A stretch of DNA of 64,000 bases, from positions 17,114,501 to 17,178,500 of the forward strand of contig CM077599.1 of the NCBI GenBank assembly GCA_039654915.1. The letters are read 5' to 3'. Made by a program: the position numbers and the translations under genes. The notes beneath the pieces were generated by a model. The model searched no databases. It had not been told where the DNA came from and saw nothing but the letters and a program-made list of their open reading frames with translations. This document shows positions 37,068-47,865 of the stretch, in pieces (position 1 is the first letter of the stretch; each line of letters opens with the position of its first letter). This stretch comes from Aquilaria yunnanensis. Its lineage: Eukaryota > Streptophyta > Magnoliopsida > Malvales > Thymelaeaceae.

Positions 37068-40000
37068 TTAATCAAACCAAAGCTGAAGAGGTAGTACTCT
37101 TTGCAATCCGAGTTTAGCTAGTGAATCTGCTTTGTCGTTAGCCTCCCTTGGAACAAAAGCAATGCTGCAGTTCTGGATAAGTTTCTTTAGGCCTTCGATT
37201 TGTCTTAGGCTGTCTGTTGCGCTCCACGGTCTTCTTTCAGTTTTGTTGATCCAAGATGAGGCCAGTTTTGAATCTGTTTCCACTACTAGTCTGTCTTTCG
37301 CCATATCCCTCCTTCAGTTCATCATCCTAAGCACCTCCAGGATTGCTTCCAATTCCAGGTCAGCGACTTCGCCCCACTTCATAGGCCTGGAGAAGATGCA
37401 TAACGTTCTACCCTCGCTATCCCTGAGGATACCCCCAATAGCAGCTTTGTGTCGCCTTGGATTTACTGCTGCATCCACGTTGAATTTCAGACTTTCGGGA
37501 GATGGCGCTTCCCAACTTGCTGAGTTTTTGCCCCTTGCCTTCCCCTTTTTGATTCCCACATTTGCTGGATCGAGTATAACATCCAGGACTGTGATGTTGC
37601 TCTGCTGCCACTTCGCCGTAATCCATTGTCCGACCCTCAATTTGACCATATCATATGTAATAAGGACTTACATCTCTTTCCCTCTAAAAATCTTGTCATT
37701 CCTCACTTGCCAAATCATCCACACCGTAGCATAGAAGAACAACATCCACACTTCCGCAGACTTAATGTGTCCTGCCTGTGCCCTCCACTGACTGAAGAGC
37801 TAGCGGATCGTGCTTGGCTCTGACCACTGCAATTTCCAGTCCTTTAGTATCAAGGACCACACTTTCCACACCAACTTACAGAGCATAAATACGTGGGAGA
37901 TTGTCTCCATTTCGCCTTTGCACAGAGGACATGAAGCTTCTTGACTACTCAGAATCTTCCTTTCCAGAAGCATGTCTCTCGTTGGTAACTTTCCATGGAT
38001 TAATTGCCAAACAAAGACTCCAACTTTCGATGGTGACCAAAACTGCCAAGTAGCTGCTGTCATCTCACAGTTTTGATCTGATATGTACCCTCCTTGGTTC
38101 ACGTAAGATGCCACTGAGTACTGCCCAGATCTTTCATGTATCCAAATTAATCTATCTTTTTCTTCTGCGCACAAGACTTTCTTCCCCAATGTTACTAAGA
38201 AGTCGGACCAAATATTTCTTTCCCAGTCGAACACTGGTCTTCTCAGCTTCACTTCCCATTTCCATAGGCCACCGCTCCAGTATCCAAACTCTTTAACCTT
38301 CCCTTCCTTGTTAGACGCCAATGCAAAAATTCTTGGGAACTTGATCTTCAATATTACTCCGTTTATCCAATGATCATGCCAAAAAGACGTCCTTCCCCCG
38401 TCCCCAATCATAGACATGAAACCCGACTCTGTGGAAGCTGTACCACTGTTATCCTTCGCCTCATGCCCTGTTATTGCCTTCCAAATATTTGAAAATATCT
38501 TCCTCCTGTTGGTTAAAGGCTTTAAATCGTCCTCTTCACCTCCATACTTTACAGTGATTATCTGTCTCCATGTCGCTGTGGGCTCATTGCCATATCTCCA
38601 TATCCACTTTGTTAGCATCGCTTTATTCTTTCTTCTCAAATCTCCAATTTCGAGCCCTCCTTCCTGTTTTGGTCTTCTAATAATTTGCCATCCAACTGGG
38701 GTCAGTCTCCTTGTTCCTTCGTCGCTCCCCCAGAAGAAGTTCCTTTGCAATTTTTCCAGCTCCTTAATAACCCCTGTAGGAATAGGAAACAAAGAGAAAT
38801 AATATATGGGTAAGCTATTCAAAACAGACTTTATCAGTGTAACCCTCCCCGCTCTCGATATGAATCTTGTTTTCCACAAACTTAGTCTAGCTCTCACCCT
38901 TTCTATGACTGGTTCCCACATTTTTATTGAGTGAGGATTGTCACCAATTGGTAGTCCTAGATATACAAAAGGAAAGGTTCCATGAGAACATCCAATTTCC
39001 GTTCCCCACCACTTTACGACTTCCTCCTCCATATTCACTCCATACAGCATGCTCTTGGCCATATTGATCTTTAAACCCGAGTACAGTTGAAAGCATCTCA
39101 GCACCCTTTTCAGATTTTTGAGGCTTGCCAAATTCCCATCGCAGAATAACAATGTGTCGTCAGCAAACTGTAAGTGGGTTATCCTCATTTTTTATATGAT
39201 CCCAACTTCAGCTCCCTGAATTAAGCGCAAGGAAATTGCTTTCTTCATTAGCACGTTGAGCCCTTCACTTGCTAAGTTGAAAAAGAACGGAGAGATTGGG
39301 TCGCCCTGCCTTAGTCCTCTCTCCATTCTAAATTGTTTTGAGGGTGACCCATTAATAAGTACCGACAGGTCCACCGTACTTATGCACTCCATCATCCACT
39401 CCCTCCAGCGCTGCCCAAATCCCATTTCCTGCAGTACGCTGTCCAAGTACTTCCAGTGGATTGAATCATATGCCTTCTCAAAATCAATTTTCAGCACAAG
39501 GCCTTTCTTCTTTGTAGTCTTCAAGCTATGCACAGCTTCATTGGCTATCAAGGCACAATCTAATATATGTTTTCCTTTGGTGAAAGCGAATTGTGATTCT
39601 CCCATGACATCCTTCATCATTTCCTTTAAACGTACTGCTAGTATTTTTGCCAAAATTTTGTAAATACTACTGACCAACGTTATTGGTCTAAAATCCCTTA
39701 GAGATTCTGGGCAAGCCTTCTTGGGGATTAGGGCAATAAATGAGGCGTTTGCTGTCCTTTGAAGCTTGCCACTCTCATAAAAATCCCTCATAAAAGCCAT
39801 GATGTCTTCCTTTAGTACTAGCCAATTTTCTTTGAAAAATCTGAAATTGAACCCATCCAGTCCTGGTGCTTTATCCCCGTCACAGCCCTATATTGCTTCC
39901 TTGACCTCTTCCTCTGAGAATTCTGACTCCAAAGATTCTGCTTGTCCACTGCTGATCCTCCTTAAACAACCCTCTGGTAACTTTAGTAATGGACCCTCTT

Positions 40001-41228
40001 CCTTTGCAAAGTGTTTTTCAAAGAACTTAACCACTTCCTCCTTGATAAGCGCAGGGTATTTCTTCTCTTCCCCATTGATTTTTATAGCTGTTAAGCTATT
40101 TGTCCGGGCTCTATTGTTCATGACCATATGGAAATACCTTGAGTTGCAATCCCCCATTCTTATCCAGTCACATCTTGCCTTTTGACGTGCTGCTGATTCC
40201 TTCTTCTTCCTCAGTACCCACAATTTTTCTCGGCATTGATACCATAGAAGATGCACCTTCTTGTTTGCTGGTTTCAATTCCCTGGAATTTTCCAGGGCTT
40301 GTAGTTCGCTCTCCGTCCTCTTTAATTCTATGGCAATAGTGTTCTGGGCGCCCTTAAACTTAATCTTCAACTGTTTCTTAGCCAACCTCAGTTTCTGCAG
40401 CAATTTAGGTTTTTCCTTTGTCTTTCCTTGATCCATGGCCTGCCATAGCTCATTGAACCAAGGCTTGAAATCCTTTTCCTTTAGCCACCAGTTGAAACAG
40501 CGAAAGGGAATTGGTCCCCCATCTAACCTTCTCCAACCCAAACACACAGCATCGTGATCGGATAATGTCGCATTGACCTTTCATTGTTGTAGCTGTGCGA
40601 ACTTACTTAAAAAGTCAGCGTCTATTAAGAATCTATCCAGCCTGCTTTTGACGAGTTGTACCTGATTATTCGACCATGTATAATCACCTCCCCTCATTGG
40701 AATATCTACCAGCTTTGCATTATCCACAAACTCCTTGAAATCCTTCATTCCTCTATCAAGGCGAGCTGTCGGCAGTCGTTCCTCTACAGATAAAATTTCA
40801 TTCTAATCCCTGCCCACTATCCAACAACCCCCAATTTGTGCCTTTATTGATAACAGGTCTTTCCAAAACTGGCGTTTTAAACTAACATCATTTGGGGCAT
40901 ATGATGTGGCAAAAACGCACCTGATCTTCTGCTGTACCAACTCCCCGCTGATAAAAATCCCTTGTGCATTAGAACACTTTGCTTGAGCTACGAAGAAACG
41001 CTTCTGCCATATTAACATCAGTCCTCCTGATGCACCGTCTGAATTGACCCATACAGCTTCAACCTTCTTGAAACCCCACAATTTGGATAGGTTCCTGATA
41101 TCAAAGGTGGATAATTTTGTTTCCTGCAACATTACCATGTCCGGTTGTTCAGCTCTCAATAGCCCATTCAGTGCTCGCTTCTTGGTGTCGCTACCTAACC
41201 CTCTTACGTTTAGTGACAGTATCTTCAT
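37068..41228 (-). pseudogene. LINE ORF2: endonuclease, reverse transcriptase, zf-RVT, RNase H
   Basis: A single frame of 1387 codons holds seven in-frame stops and no frameshift. Domains in order: AP-type endonuclease (MKILSLNVRGLGSDTKKRAL, MVMLQETKLS); a linker; RT with KAPGLDGFNFRFFKENW, LIPKKACPESLRDFRPITLV, KIDFEKAYDSIHW, LRQGDPISPFFFNLASEGL and the catalytic FADD (near 39165); NFFWGSDEGTRR; zf-RVT (ASCPLCKGEMETISHVFMLC); and RNase H (FNVDAAVNPRRHKAAIGGIL, FVPREANDKADSLAKLGL). Stops are near 40803, 40580, 39888, 39192, 37800, 37650 and 37314. All catalytic blocks remain readable, so decay is recent or limited to point changes. Confidence 0.93.
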
Positions 41229-41276
41229 TTTCCTTATATGACGCGGCCCTCAGTACTTCGGATCTCTATTGTTCTT

Positions 41277-43220
41277 CTAAACTTCCCCTGCCCTTCTTCG
41301 TTCGCTCAGCTCCAATTCTATGATCTTCCTCTTCAATTCTCCCAATCCTCCATCTAGGGTGAGTCCCATCTCCTTAATTGTTCTCAATACTTCCTCCGCT
41401 TCCCTTCTTGCCGCCACCTCCAACTCAGCCTCGCCCTCAGCCTGTGCCATCCTTGATAGGCTCCGTTGTTTCCCATCCCCACTCTCTTGTTCTTCGCTTC
41501 TTTGGGCTACACCTTCTTTCTTCTTCCTATTTTTCACCATTACCTTTTTCTTCTTGACGATTCTCTTCTTCTTATTGGTGCTGCTCTTCTTCGTCCTTAA
41601 GTCCTTCAGCAGTATTTGATCTTCCTCGTCTGCGAATGTCTCCCTCAGCACCTCAATAGATTTCAAGACTCGAGCCTCGTCCGACTCTACTTGTTGGACC
41701 GACAGTGACCCAGGTAATCCATTCGGACCATAATTTCTTTCTCCTTCCCTGTCTTCCATGATTGATATACTAAGAAGATGGGCCGATCCAATAGGTTCTC
41801 CCTGGTACTCTTTCTCGGTCTCATACTCCTTTAATATAATTGATTCCCCACCATTAGGCCCGTCAATTTTGGGCCTATTCTCTTCTCTCTCCCTGACACC
41901 ACTCACCCTGCTGTAACCTTCCCCGTTTGAGTCCTCGCACCTCTCTGTCAGCCTTATTGCCTCCGTACGTTCAGCTTGCTCGCATGCTTCGAACCCAAAG
42001 TCATCTGTCTCGGGAACTTGAGACTTTGACCCTAGCCTGTCATTTCTCCCAACTGCCCTAGACTCTATTTATTCGTTCTTCTCTTCCTGGTAATTGTTCC
42101 TCTCCTTCATCTGGGATTCTTTCAAAAAGGTGCCAGCATTGCACTCCTGGTTATTAACGTATGGGACAGAAAGCATATTGCAAACTGATTCCTCCGACAC
42201 ATGAATTTGAAAGATTTCTCCATCAATCTTAATATTAATTGAATTTGGCAATTCTAATCTTGAAGCTTGAGTGAGAATACGTGCAACGTCCAGTTTATTC
42301 CTGCAAAGCGTGTCTTCGTCCACAGCTACATAACTTCCCCACAAATTGCCCATTAACTGAAAAAAACGTTTAGTGTAAGCATGAAGAGGCACCCCTTCCA
42401 GGCGAACCCACCGCATGCTTCTAGGATCAACGTCCTTTGCTCTCCATGGTCTCACCTCGTCGAACTATTCACCCACCTAGCCATGCATCATTTCAATGAA
42501 GAAATCCTTGTCTCCAGCCATTTTGAATGTTAGCAACACCATACTGCCTCCCATTACTCTTAACTTGCAGTTGAATCTGGGCTCGTTGAACACCTCTTCC
42601 ACCAATATGTTTATACAATCTGGAAATCTGATAAAGCCAACCAGCGCGTTCTCTAGCCATGTTTTTTCCTCCTCATCTGTCTGAAACTCTATGTTTGCCC
42701 AAGATGAATCCCCGTTTTGGTCTCCTTCCAGTTGCGCATAGGAGCAGTTGACGCCCTTCAGTCTCCCTGCTTCTTTCCATACTTTCGAGGCGTACTGCGG
42801 CCTTGTCCTGTTCACTTCGTTACCTCCTGCACTTCTGTTAATGAGTGCATCCTTGTAGCTTCTTCCAAACCTCCCCCTAGCGTCAAAACCCTCCAGTCCA
42901 AGCTTGACATACGCATTTTCATTGCCATAGCTACCTCTGCCATATTGCGTGACCTCTACTTCGTCATTCCTCCCTTTACTTTTTTCTTTAGCTTCGCTCA
43001 TTCTCACCTTGAATTCCCCAATCCACATGTCGCTCAGCTCATCTCTGAACCTAGTGATATTCATAGGCTTTTTGAACCTTACAAACCCGAAGCGTCTGCC
43101 TTTCTGATTCCTCCGCCGTGGTAAGTAAACGTCGACAACGATGCCCATCTTGCTAAATTCTTTCCACAGGTCCTTTGCTGATAGCTCTTCTGGGAAATTA
43201 GTGAAGTAATAGGATAACAC
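41277..43220 (-). pseudogene. LINE ORF1, RRM-bearing nucleic-acid-binding protein
   Basis: One reading frame runs through the region, with stops at about 42477, 42465 and 42069. It opens with an RRM-like domain (YYFTNFPEELSAKDLW, then RRFGFVRFKKP), as in plant L1 ORF1. The middle has VDPRSMRWVRLEGVPLHAYT, a conserved ORF1 block. The tail is Lys/Glu-rich and coiled-coil-like (KKSSTNKKKRIVKKKK). Two of the stops sit where Trp is plausible (MHG-stop-VGE-stop-FDEVRPW), consistent with TGG to TAG changes. The true start may lie a little upstream in a shifted frame. Confidence 0.85.
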
Positions 43221-43385
43221 GAAGCTGGATTCATACCATAACCTATTTCTATAGCTAAGACCACTTCTTGGATCGACAATCCATTAAGGAACATTAGCTC
43301 CCTCTTTCGCTCACTCTCTCTCTCCCCCAGACATCATCTCTGTGTATTACAACTAATCAAAGAATCTCTTTGAACCAATGCCTAT

Positions 43386-43556
43386 TCTAAGGATTCTTTG
43401 CATGGGGGATCAACTCATACTTTTGGCGATCGCCAATGTATTTGCCCTGGGTGAAGTAGTCATGAAACAGCTCCTCCACAAGATGGTGTTGCTTATTGAA
43501 ACCTTGTTTCCCAGCAAAATAGATAAGCCTGTGGCTGTCAAGGGAACTTCCCCTAG
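43386..43556 (-). pseudogene. Single exon of a DsbA/FrnE-like oxidoreductase gene
   Basis: On the minus strand an uninterrupted frame reads GSSLDSHRLIYFAGKQGFN, then KQHHLVEELFHDYFTQGKY and IGDR. This matches the middle of plant DSBA-family thioredoxin-like oxidoreductases (Arabidopsis At5g38900 and bacterial FrnE, from memory), where the HRL and KQ..LVEELF blocks are conserved. It is preceded by ag and followed by a donor-like gtatgag, so it looks like one genomic exon, not spliced cDNA. No neighbouring exons of such a gene are in the window. It lies inside the target duplication of the LINE insertion. Confidence 0.8.
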
Positions 43557-43617
43557 TTTTCTAATAGTTAATGGATTAGTTTTTCTTCTCTATAAATTAA
43601 GTTCTTGTGCCTGCCCA

Positions 43618-44857
43618 TAGGAGTGTTTACGGGGCAAATATGACCGGGTTCCGACATAACCCTACCCCAACTATTATCATAACCAGGTTGTACATCTTAG
43701 TACCCAACCCTGCCCACATGACTAAAAACCCGATTAAAACTTGACCGTGTAGAAAACAGTTTGGGTTGGTTTGATAATGGCAAGATTTCATATTCATAGT
43801 GCGCAACATTTAAGGAGCCTTTTTTCAAAATTTCATTCACAAATATAGAAGTGATCAACCATTTTACATCAATTTCTATTGCACATAATTAAGCATTAGT
43901 CATCTATTGGTTTGGAAATGTGAGAAAGAAATGATGATTCGATCATTTAAATTGCATGGTTTATTGTGATTTTATGAGCAAAAGTGGTATCAAAATTGGT
44001 AGTATCATGTTTATGTAAGTAGTTTTTCTTTCTGTTGCTGCACTAGGCTGAGAGTGACATCAATTACTGAAAATGAAATTACATTTTCATATCCACATGA
44101 TGCATGTACTTATCAAATTTTCCATGTATCAATTTTTGTTAGATTAATTTTAAACAAATTATTTCTTTTAAATTGAATTACGTGAAAAAAATGCATGGAT
44201 AGGTAGAATTAGGCCACAATTACTTAATTGCATAAAAATTCAACAAAATAAAGGAATACTATTATAGCCTGTGTTAAATTCCATGTCTACTAATTGAAAT
44301 CTATTGGGGACTTTGGGTCTTTCAGTGATTTTATTGTGGAGAAAAGAATGAGTCTAAAACTTGTTGATTAGTTAAAGACTTAATTCTTTTTTCAAATAAC
44401 CATTAATGTGATTTTGATGAATAAGTTGTATTATGTAGATCTAACCACCTGAGTCCACTTTAAATAGACAAACATGTTCATGTGATTATTATCCACAAAC
44501 ATTGTAAAAGAATAAATGAAAATCAAAACAGCAAATAATGTTAAAACCTTGTCAATTAAACTTGCTAGCTATACAAGATAGGGAAAGCATAATAGTATAT
44601 AGCAAATGTTTTTAGGACTAACTGAAGAATTTACCAGGTTAACTATAAAGTAGGGAAAAACATAATTAAACTATATAGCTATAAATTGGGAATTAGAAGA
44701 GGGCCGGTGCAGGTTTACTAGGTTTTATTTGCTCAAACCGCCCCTCATGTATGACCAGGTTATTCTTTTCAGTTCACTACCCAACCCAACCCCAACCCGC
44801 ATAAAACCTACATTATCATCAGTTCTATTCTGTTGCCTGGGCTGGATAAACAACCTT
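43618..44857. mobile_element. Possible hAT-like element inside the Mutator-like element
   Basis: The left end taggagtgtttacggggc resembles the complement of the right end, aaggttgtttatccagccc. Both subterminal regions contain acccaacccc/ggttggg-type motifs. A convincing 8-bp duplication was not found and no transposase is visible, so this is tentative. Confidence 0.35.
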
Positions 44858-44993
44858 GTCTACCTAGGATTAGAGACCAATATATAATGAATTATAAAAG
44901 TTTGGGATTAATTTGCAATGAAATGAACGTGGGACCAATTTGCAACAAGAATTAAAGGTTTAGGACTACTGGTGCTTTTTACTCAAGAATATC

Positions 44994-46106
44994 ATGTTTG
45001 ATGTTCAAGTTCCTTCTTTATTATCATAATCATCTTATTCTTATTCTTCCTTTTCCTTTTTTTTTTTTCTTTTTCGTAGAACGATCGTTAATCACTAGGC
45101 TAGATGCATGTACACAGTTTTGAGTTTCGTTAAATTAAATACAAAAAGAATTTTCGTAAATGATTGTTCATCTTCGCGAGCTAAGTTGTCTAAAATAAAG
45201 TTATATTGTGCCTTTTTTTTAATCGTCCTGTCCTGTTGATTATGGTGTTGTCATTTGCTTTGCGCATTATAAAACCATTTGATGTGAATAGGACAGCGAA
45301 AGTGCAATCGATTTTATTGTCTTAATCTAAACGAAAGGCTATTCTGTTCTCCAGAATTTTGATGGGAGCACTGCAGGCAGCAGGTAGCATGTGAAACCTT
45401 GTAATGAAGGACAATGAATCTCCCAAAGAATGTGCAATGTATGCCAAAAGTACTAAGAAAAACATTAGCTAGGGTTTGGATTATTCAATTTAAAGGCAGG
45501 ATTAATCCCCTGGTTAGTGCGCCAAATTTTTTATCTTAGAGCTAGCTAGGGTTTTTTAGTTGCCATGGAACTCAAATGTCTCATTTTATTTAATTTAGAA
45601 AATTGTCTTCCCTAACTTTACATTTACAAGTAATCTTTGCTGTAAAAGAGAGAGGGAGACAAAGAAGGGCAGGATTACACAAATCAATGATTTAACAGTG
45701 ACCAATTCTCTCCAATAGGTGTTCTCTGCTCATGACCAACATGAGTGAAACAAGCGATGGTTGTGGATGTTGCTGTTTATCGTCTTCCACTGCATCTGAT
45801 TAAGATATCCTGATAAGTTCTCTCTTCCCCTTTCGTTTCTCCTTTTCTAAATCCTTCAAATTTTGTTACTTCCCAAAATCTAAGGTTTCCACCATTTATT
45901 TTGTTGTAGTTTTCTTCTCTGGTTTTTCATGTCGAATGTGTTCTTTTCTTTGGGGTTTGCCTCTTTTTATTGATTTTGCTTTTAATTTGTGTAAGGTTTG
46001 TCGTTTGGTCCTGAATCTTAGTTGTGGCTCTGGCTTTGTTGTGTCGCATAATCTGGTTTATGGGTCTTTTCTTTCCCTGTTTCTAGTGAGTCTTTGTTTT
46101 GGCAGT
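44994..46106. other. Intergenic, no gene seen
   Basis: Mixed AT-rich sequence followed by a moderately pyrimidine-rich stretch (45780-46080) that resembles a plant 5' UTR or first intron. A short open frame near 45738 (MTNMSETSDGCGCCC...) precedes it and might be a first exon for the pseudogene-like segment at 46667, but this cannot be shown. Confidence 0.35.
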
Positions 46107-46114
46107 GAGTGAAA

Positions 46115-46379
46115 TAGGGGTGTAGCCAGAAATTTCACTTGGGGGGAGCGGGGGTGTGATGTGAGTAAGGACTATCACGTAATTTATTCAATAAGAAAAT
46201 GACTGAGACCTTAAATGGATAAAATATATTAAAACTCTTTATTAATTATAAAACTTACAGATAAGTACTTAACTTTAATTTTTCTACAATTGTATCACAT
46301 ATCCAAGTACCCAATAAAATTTTTTAAAATTTTAGGGGGTGCAGCTGCCCCCTCCCGCCCCTGAATACATACGCCCCTG
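46115..46379. mobile_element. hAT MITE with perfect 8-bp target duplication
   Basis: The 265-bp element starts taggggtgtagccagaaat and ends cgcccctg. gagtgaaa flanks it exactly on both sides (46107-46114 and 46380-46387). The subterminal cccctcccgcccctgaatac complements the ggggggagcgggg near the left end. Removing the element and one flank copy leaves a continuous sequence. It is non-coding. Confidence 0.92.
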
Positions 46380-46666
46380 GAGTGAAACCTATTGACTGGT
46401 GTCCATTTCTGCTGTTCCTATGGCATTCTTTTTTAGGTTTTTTTATTCCCTTATTCTTAATGTTGCTAACCCTAAACCACAACGCATTAATTCTCGTTTG
46501 TCTCCTTTGTTGGGTTTTCTTTTATGATTTTGGTTGTTCTCTCATTTAGTTTTTTTGTGTTTCTTTAATCTCTATGTCTAGTTTGTTGCTTGTGCATCTA
46601 TGTACCAGATTCTCCTCTAGTTTGCACACTAATGTCTTTTTTTTTTTTTTAATGTTTTTCAGCCAT

Positions 46667-47130
46667 GAATTGTCTTGATAAGAAATTTCTACTTGAAGAA
46701 GGGAATTCAACAGCCTCTTTGTCCTCACAACCTTTGGATAAGGGCAAGAATCTCTTTTTTTGATAATATATTTCGGGTGTCTTCTAAAGATTTAGATAAT
46801 TTGTCTATTGAAGATTCACTTCAACCTAGAAACCCCTTACCGAAAAATTCAACCTGTGTTTCACTTAAAGTAGGGAATATTATTTTTGATAATAAGTTTT
46901 AGGTGTTCTTTAAAGATTTAGATAATCTATCTGTTGAAGATTCACTCCAACCAGAAAATTTAACCAGGCACCACCACCTCAGCGATTCACTTCAACCTAT
47001 AAAACCATCATGGAAAAATTCAACTGGTGCCAAAGCAATCTTCCCAATGCATAAGGCACTGGAAGTAGGCATCCATCGTGGCCCCTTGAAAGCAAAAGAA
47101 CTCAGCAAAACTCTGTTTTTCATCAAGTAA
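46667..47130 (+). pseudogene. Unidentified pseudogene-like segment with internal duplication
   Basis: After an acceptor-like tgtttttcag (to 46662) a frame reads MNCLDKKFLLEEGNSTASL and breaks in a run of seven T (near 46751). With one fewer T it would continue in the frame that encodes DNIFRVSSKDLDNLSIEDSL. A TAG at 46900-46902 follows, then a second copy of the block, VFFKDLDNLSVEDSLQPEN, and an end at 47128-47130. The two KDLDNLS-EDSLQP blocks are about 130 bp apart. I do not recognise the protein. A frameshift plus a stop argue for a pseudogene; alternative splicing of a real gene is possible. Confidence 0.45.
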
Positions 47131-47327
47131 AAAGAAGAAAGGTAACAGTGTTGAAGGGAAGACTGAACTGGGCTAGATGCAGATGCCATGGATAACGCAA
47201 AAAATTCAATTTCAATGAGAAAATAAGAGAAAAATCAAAGCTTTCTGGAACCATGAATAAGGATAAATCAGAACGAAGACATAATTTTTTAGGAAGCATG
47301 AGCGAAATTTGGATTGAGAGAATCTAA

Positions 47328-47567
47328 TCATACAGAAACAATGCCTAAATGGATCGATCTAAAAAGGGCTATAGTGTGCAAAATTAATAGAAGCTCTCCA
47401 CGGCCAAACCCACTTCCCATGCCCGGAAAGTTCTGCCCAGTATTCTGCGTCTTTTGCCTTGATAACAGTAGAAGTAGTTGGAGCTCCAGAATGTCCATTT
47501 TCTGAGGGTCGAGCCCGGCATTACGGCGCATATCAGAGGCCTCTTCAATCAATCTTGAATTCACCAC
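47328..47567 (-). other. Unidentified open frame of 79 codons
   Basis: The minus-strand frame begins MVNSRLIEEASDMRRNAGLD and continues QKMDILELQLLLLLSRQ. Its composition is protein-like, and the frame is open upstream beyond the Met. It lies next to a Mutator-like terminal repeat (about 47700-47865), so it may be a captured host exon fragment. No family is recognised. Confidence 0.3.
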
Positions 47568-47699
47568 AATGCCTAGATCTGGAGCCGATCATAATAGGAA
47601 GGGAAGAAATTAGATCAGAGAAGAGAGTTGGGGGATGGGTATAGTTGAGGACGGGTCTAGCTCATTAAATACAGAAGTTGAAAGGGCAAAGTTTTTATT

Positions 47700-47865
47700 G
47701 GAGAAGGCTACGAGAATAAAATTAGGTATTTCTTATTTTCTGTCAATAACGGTGAATAACGGTATTTACTTTTTAGGGGATAAATGTAAGTATTCAAAAT
47801 AACGGGAATGAAAGTGTAGGTTTATTAAACCTTAATGGGGGTCTCAGTGATTTTTCCTTTTAGTT
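47700..47865. mobile_element. Single Mutator-like terminal repeat
   Basis: The sequence gtgtaggtttattaaacctt, preceded by ataaatgtaagtattcaaaa, is the same terminal-repeat type as at 21520-21634. The matching inverted partner to its left was not found. It may be a broken element. Confidence 0.5.

Larger units (their letters stand above)
35702..43554 (-). mobile_element. LINE (L1-type) insertion with target duplication
   Basis: A 15-bp identical direct repeat, agttttctaatagtt, lies at 35687-35701 and 43555-43569. Inside the left copy is a poly(T) tract (35700-35710), the complement of a 3' poly(A), so the inserted strand is minus. Read 5' to 3' on that strand the insertion contains: a DsbA-like exon (43556-43386), ORF1 (43220-41277), ORF2 (41228-37068), a 3' region, an internal A12 tract (36924-36913), then a second, truncated LINE 3' fragment (36912-35713) and the final poly(A). 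It is not a simple single LINE. Confidence 0.85.
35417..44984. mobile_element. Mutator-like element broken open by a LINE insertion
   Basis: The left end (about 35417-35545) and the right end (about 44870-44984) are inverted repeats of about 115 bp. The left reads gcaccaattgtcccaaatct and ttgcaaattggtcccaaatt; the complement of the right reads gcaccagtagtcctaaacct and ttgcaaattaatcccaaact. Flanks aagaatgtt (35408-35416) and aagaatatc (44985-44993) match at 7 of 9 positions, fitting a Mutator target duplication. About 7.85 kb of the interior is LINE sequence and about 1.2 kb may be a hAT-like element, leaving a MITE-sized original of a few hundred bases. Confidence 0.8.

Noticed and set aside
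37132..37734. 200-codon and other + strand frames (also 38416-38802, 39256-39663, 42717-43124) across the LINE
   Set aside because: They are antisense shadows of the minus-strand LINE ORFs, which carry all recognisable domains.
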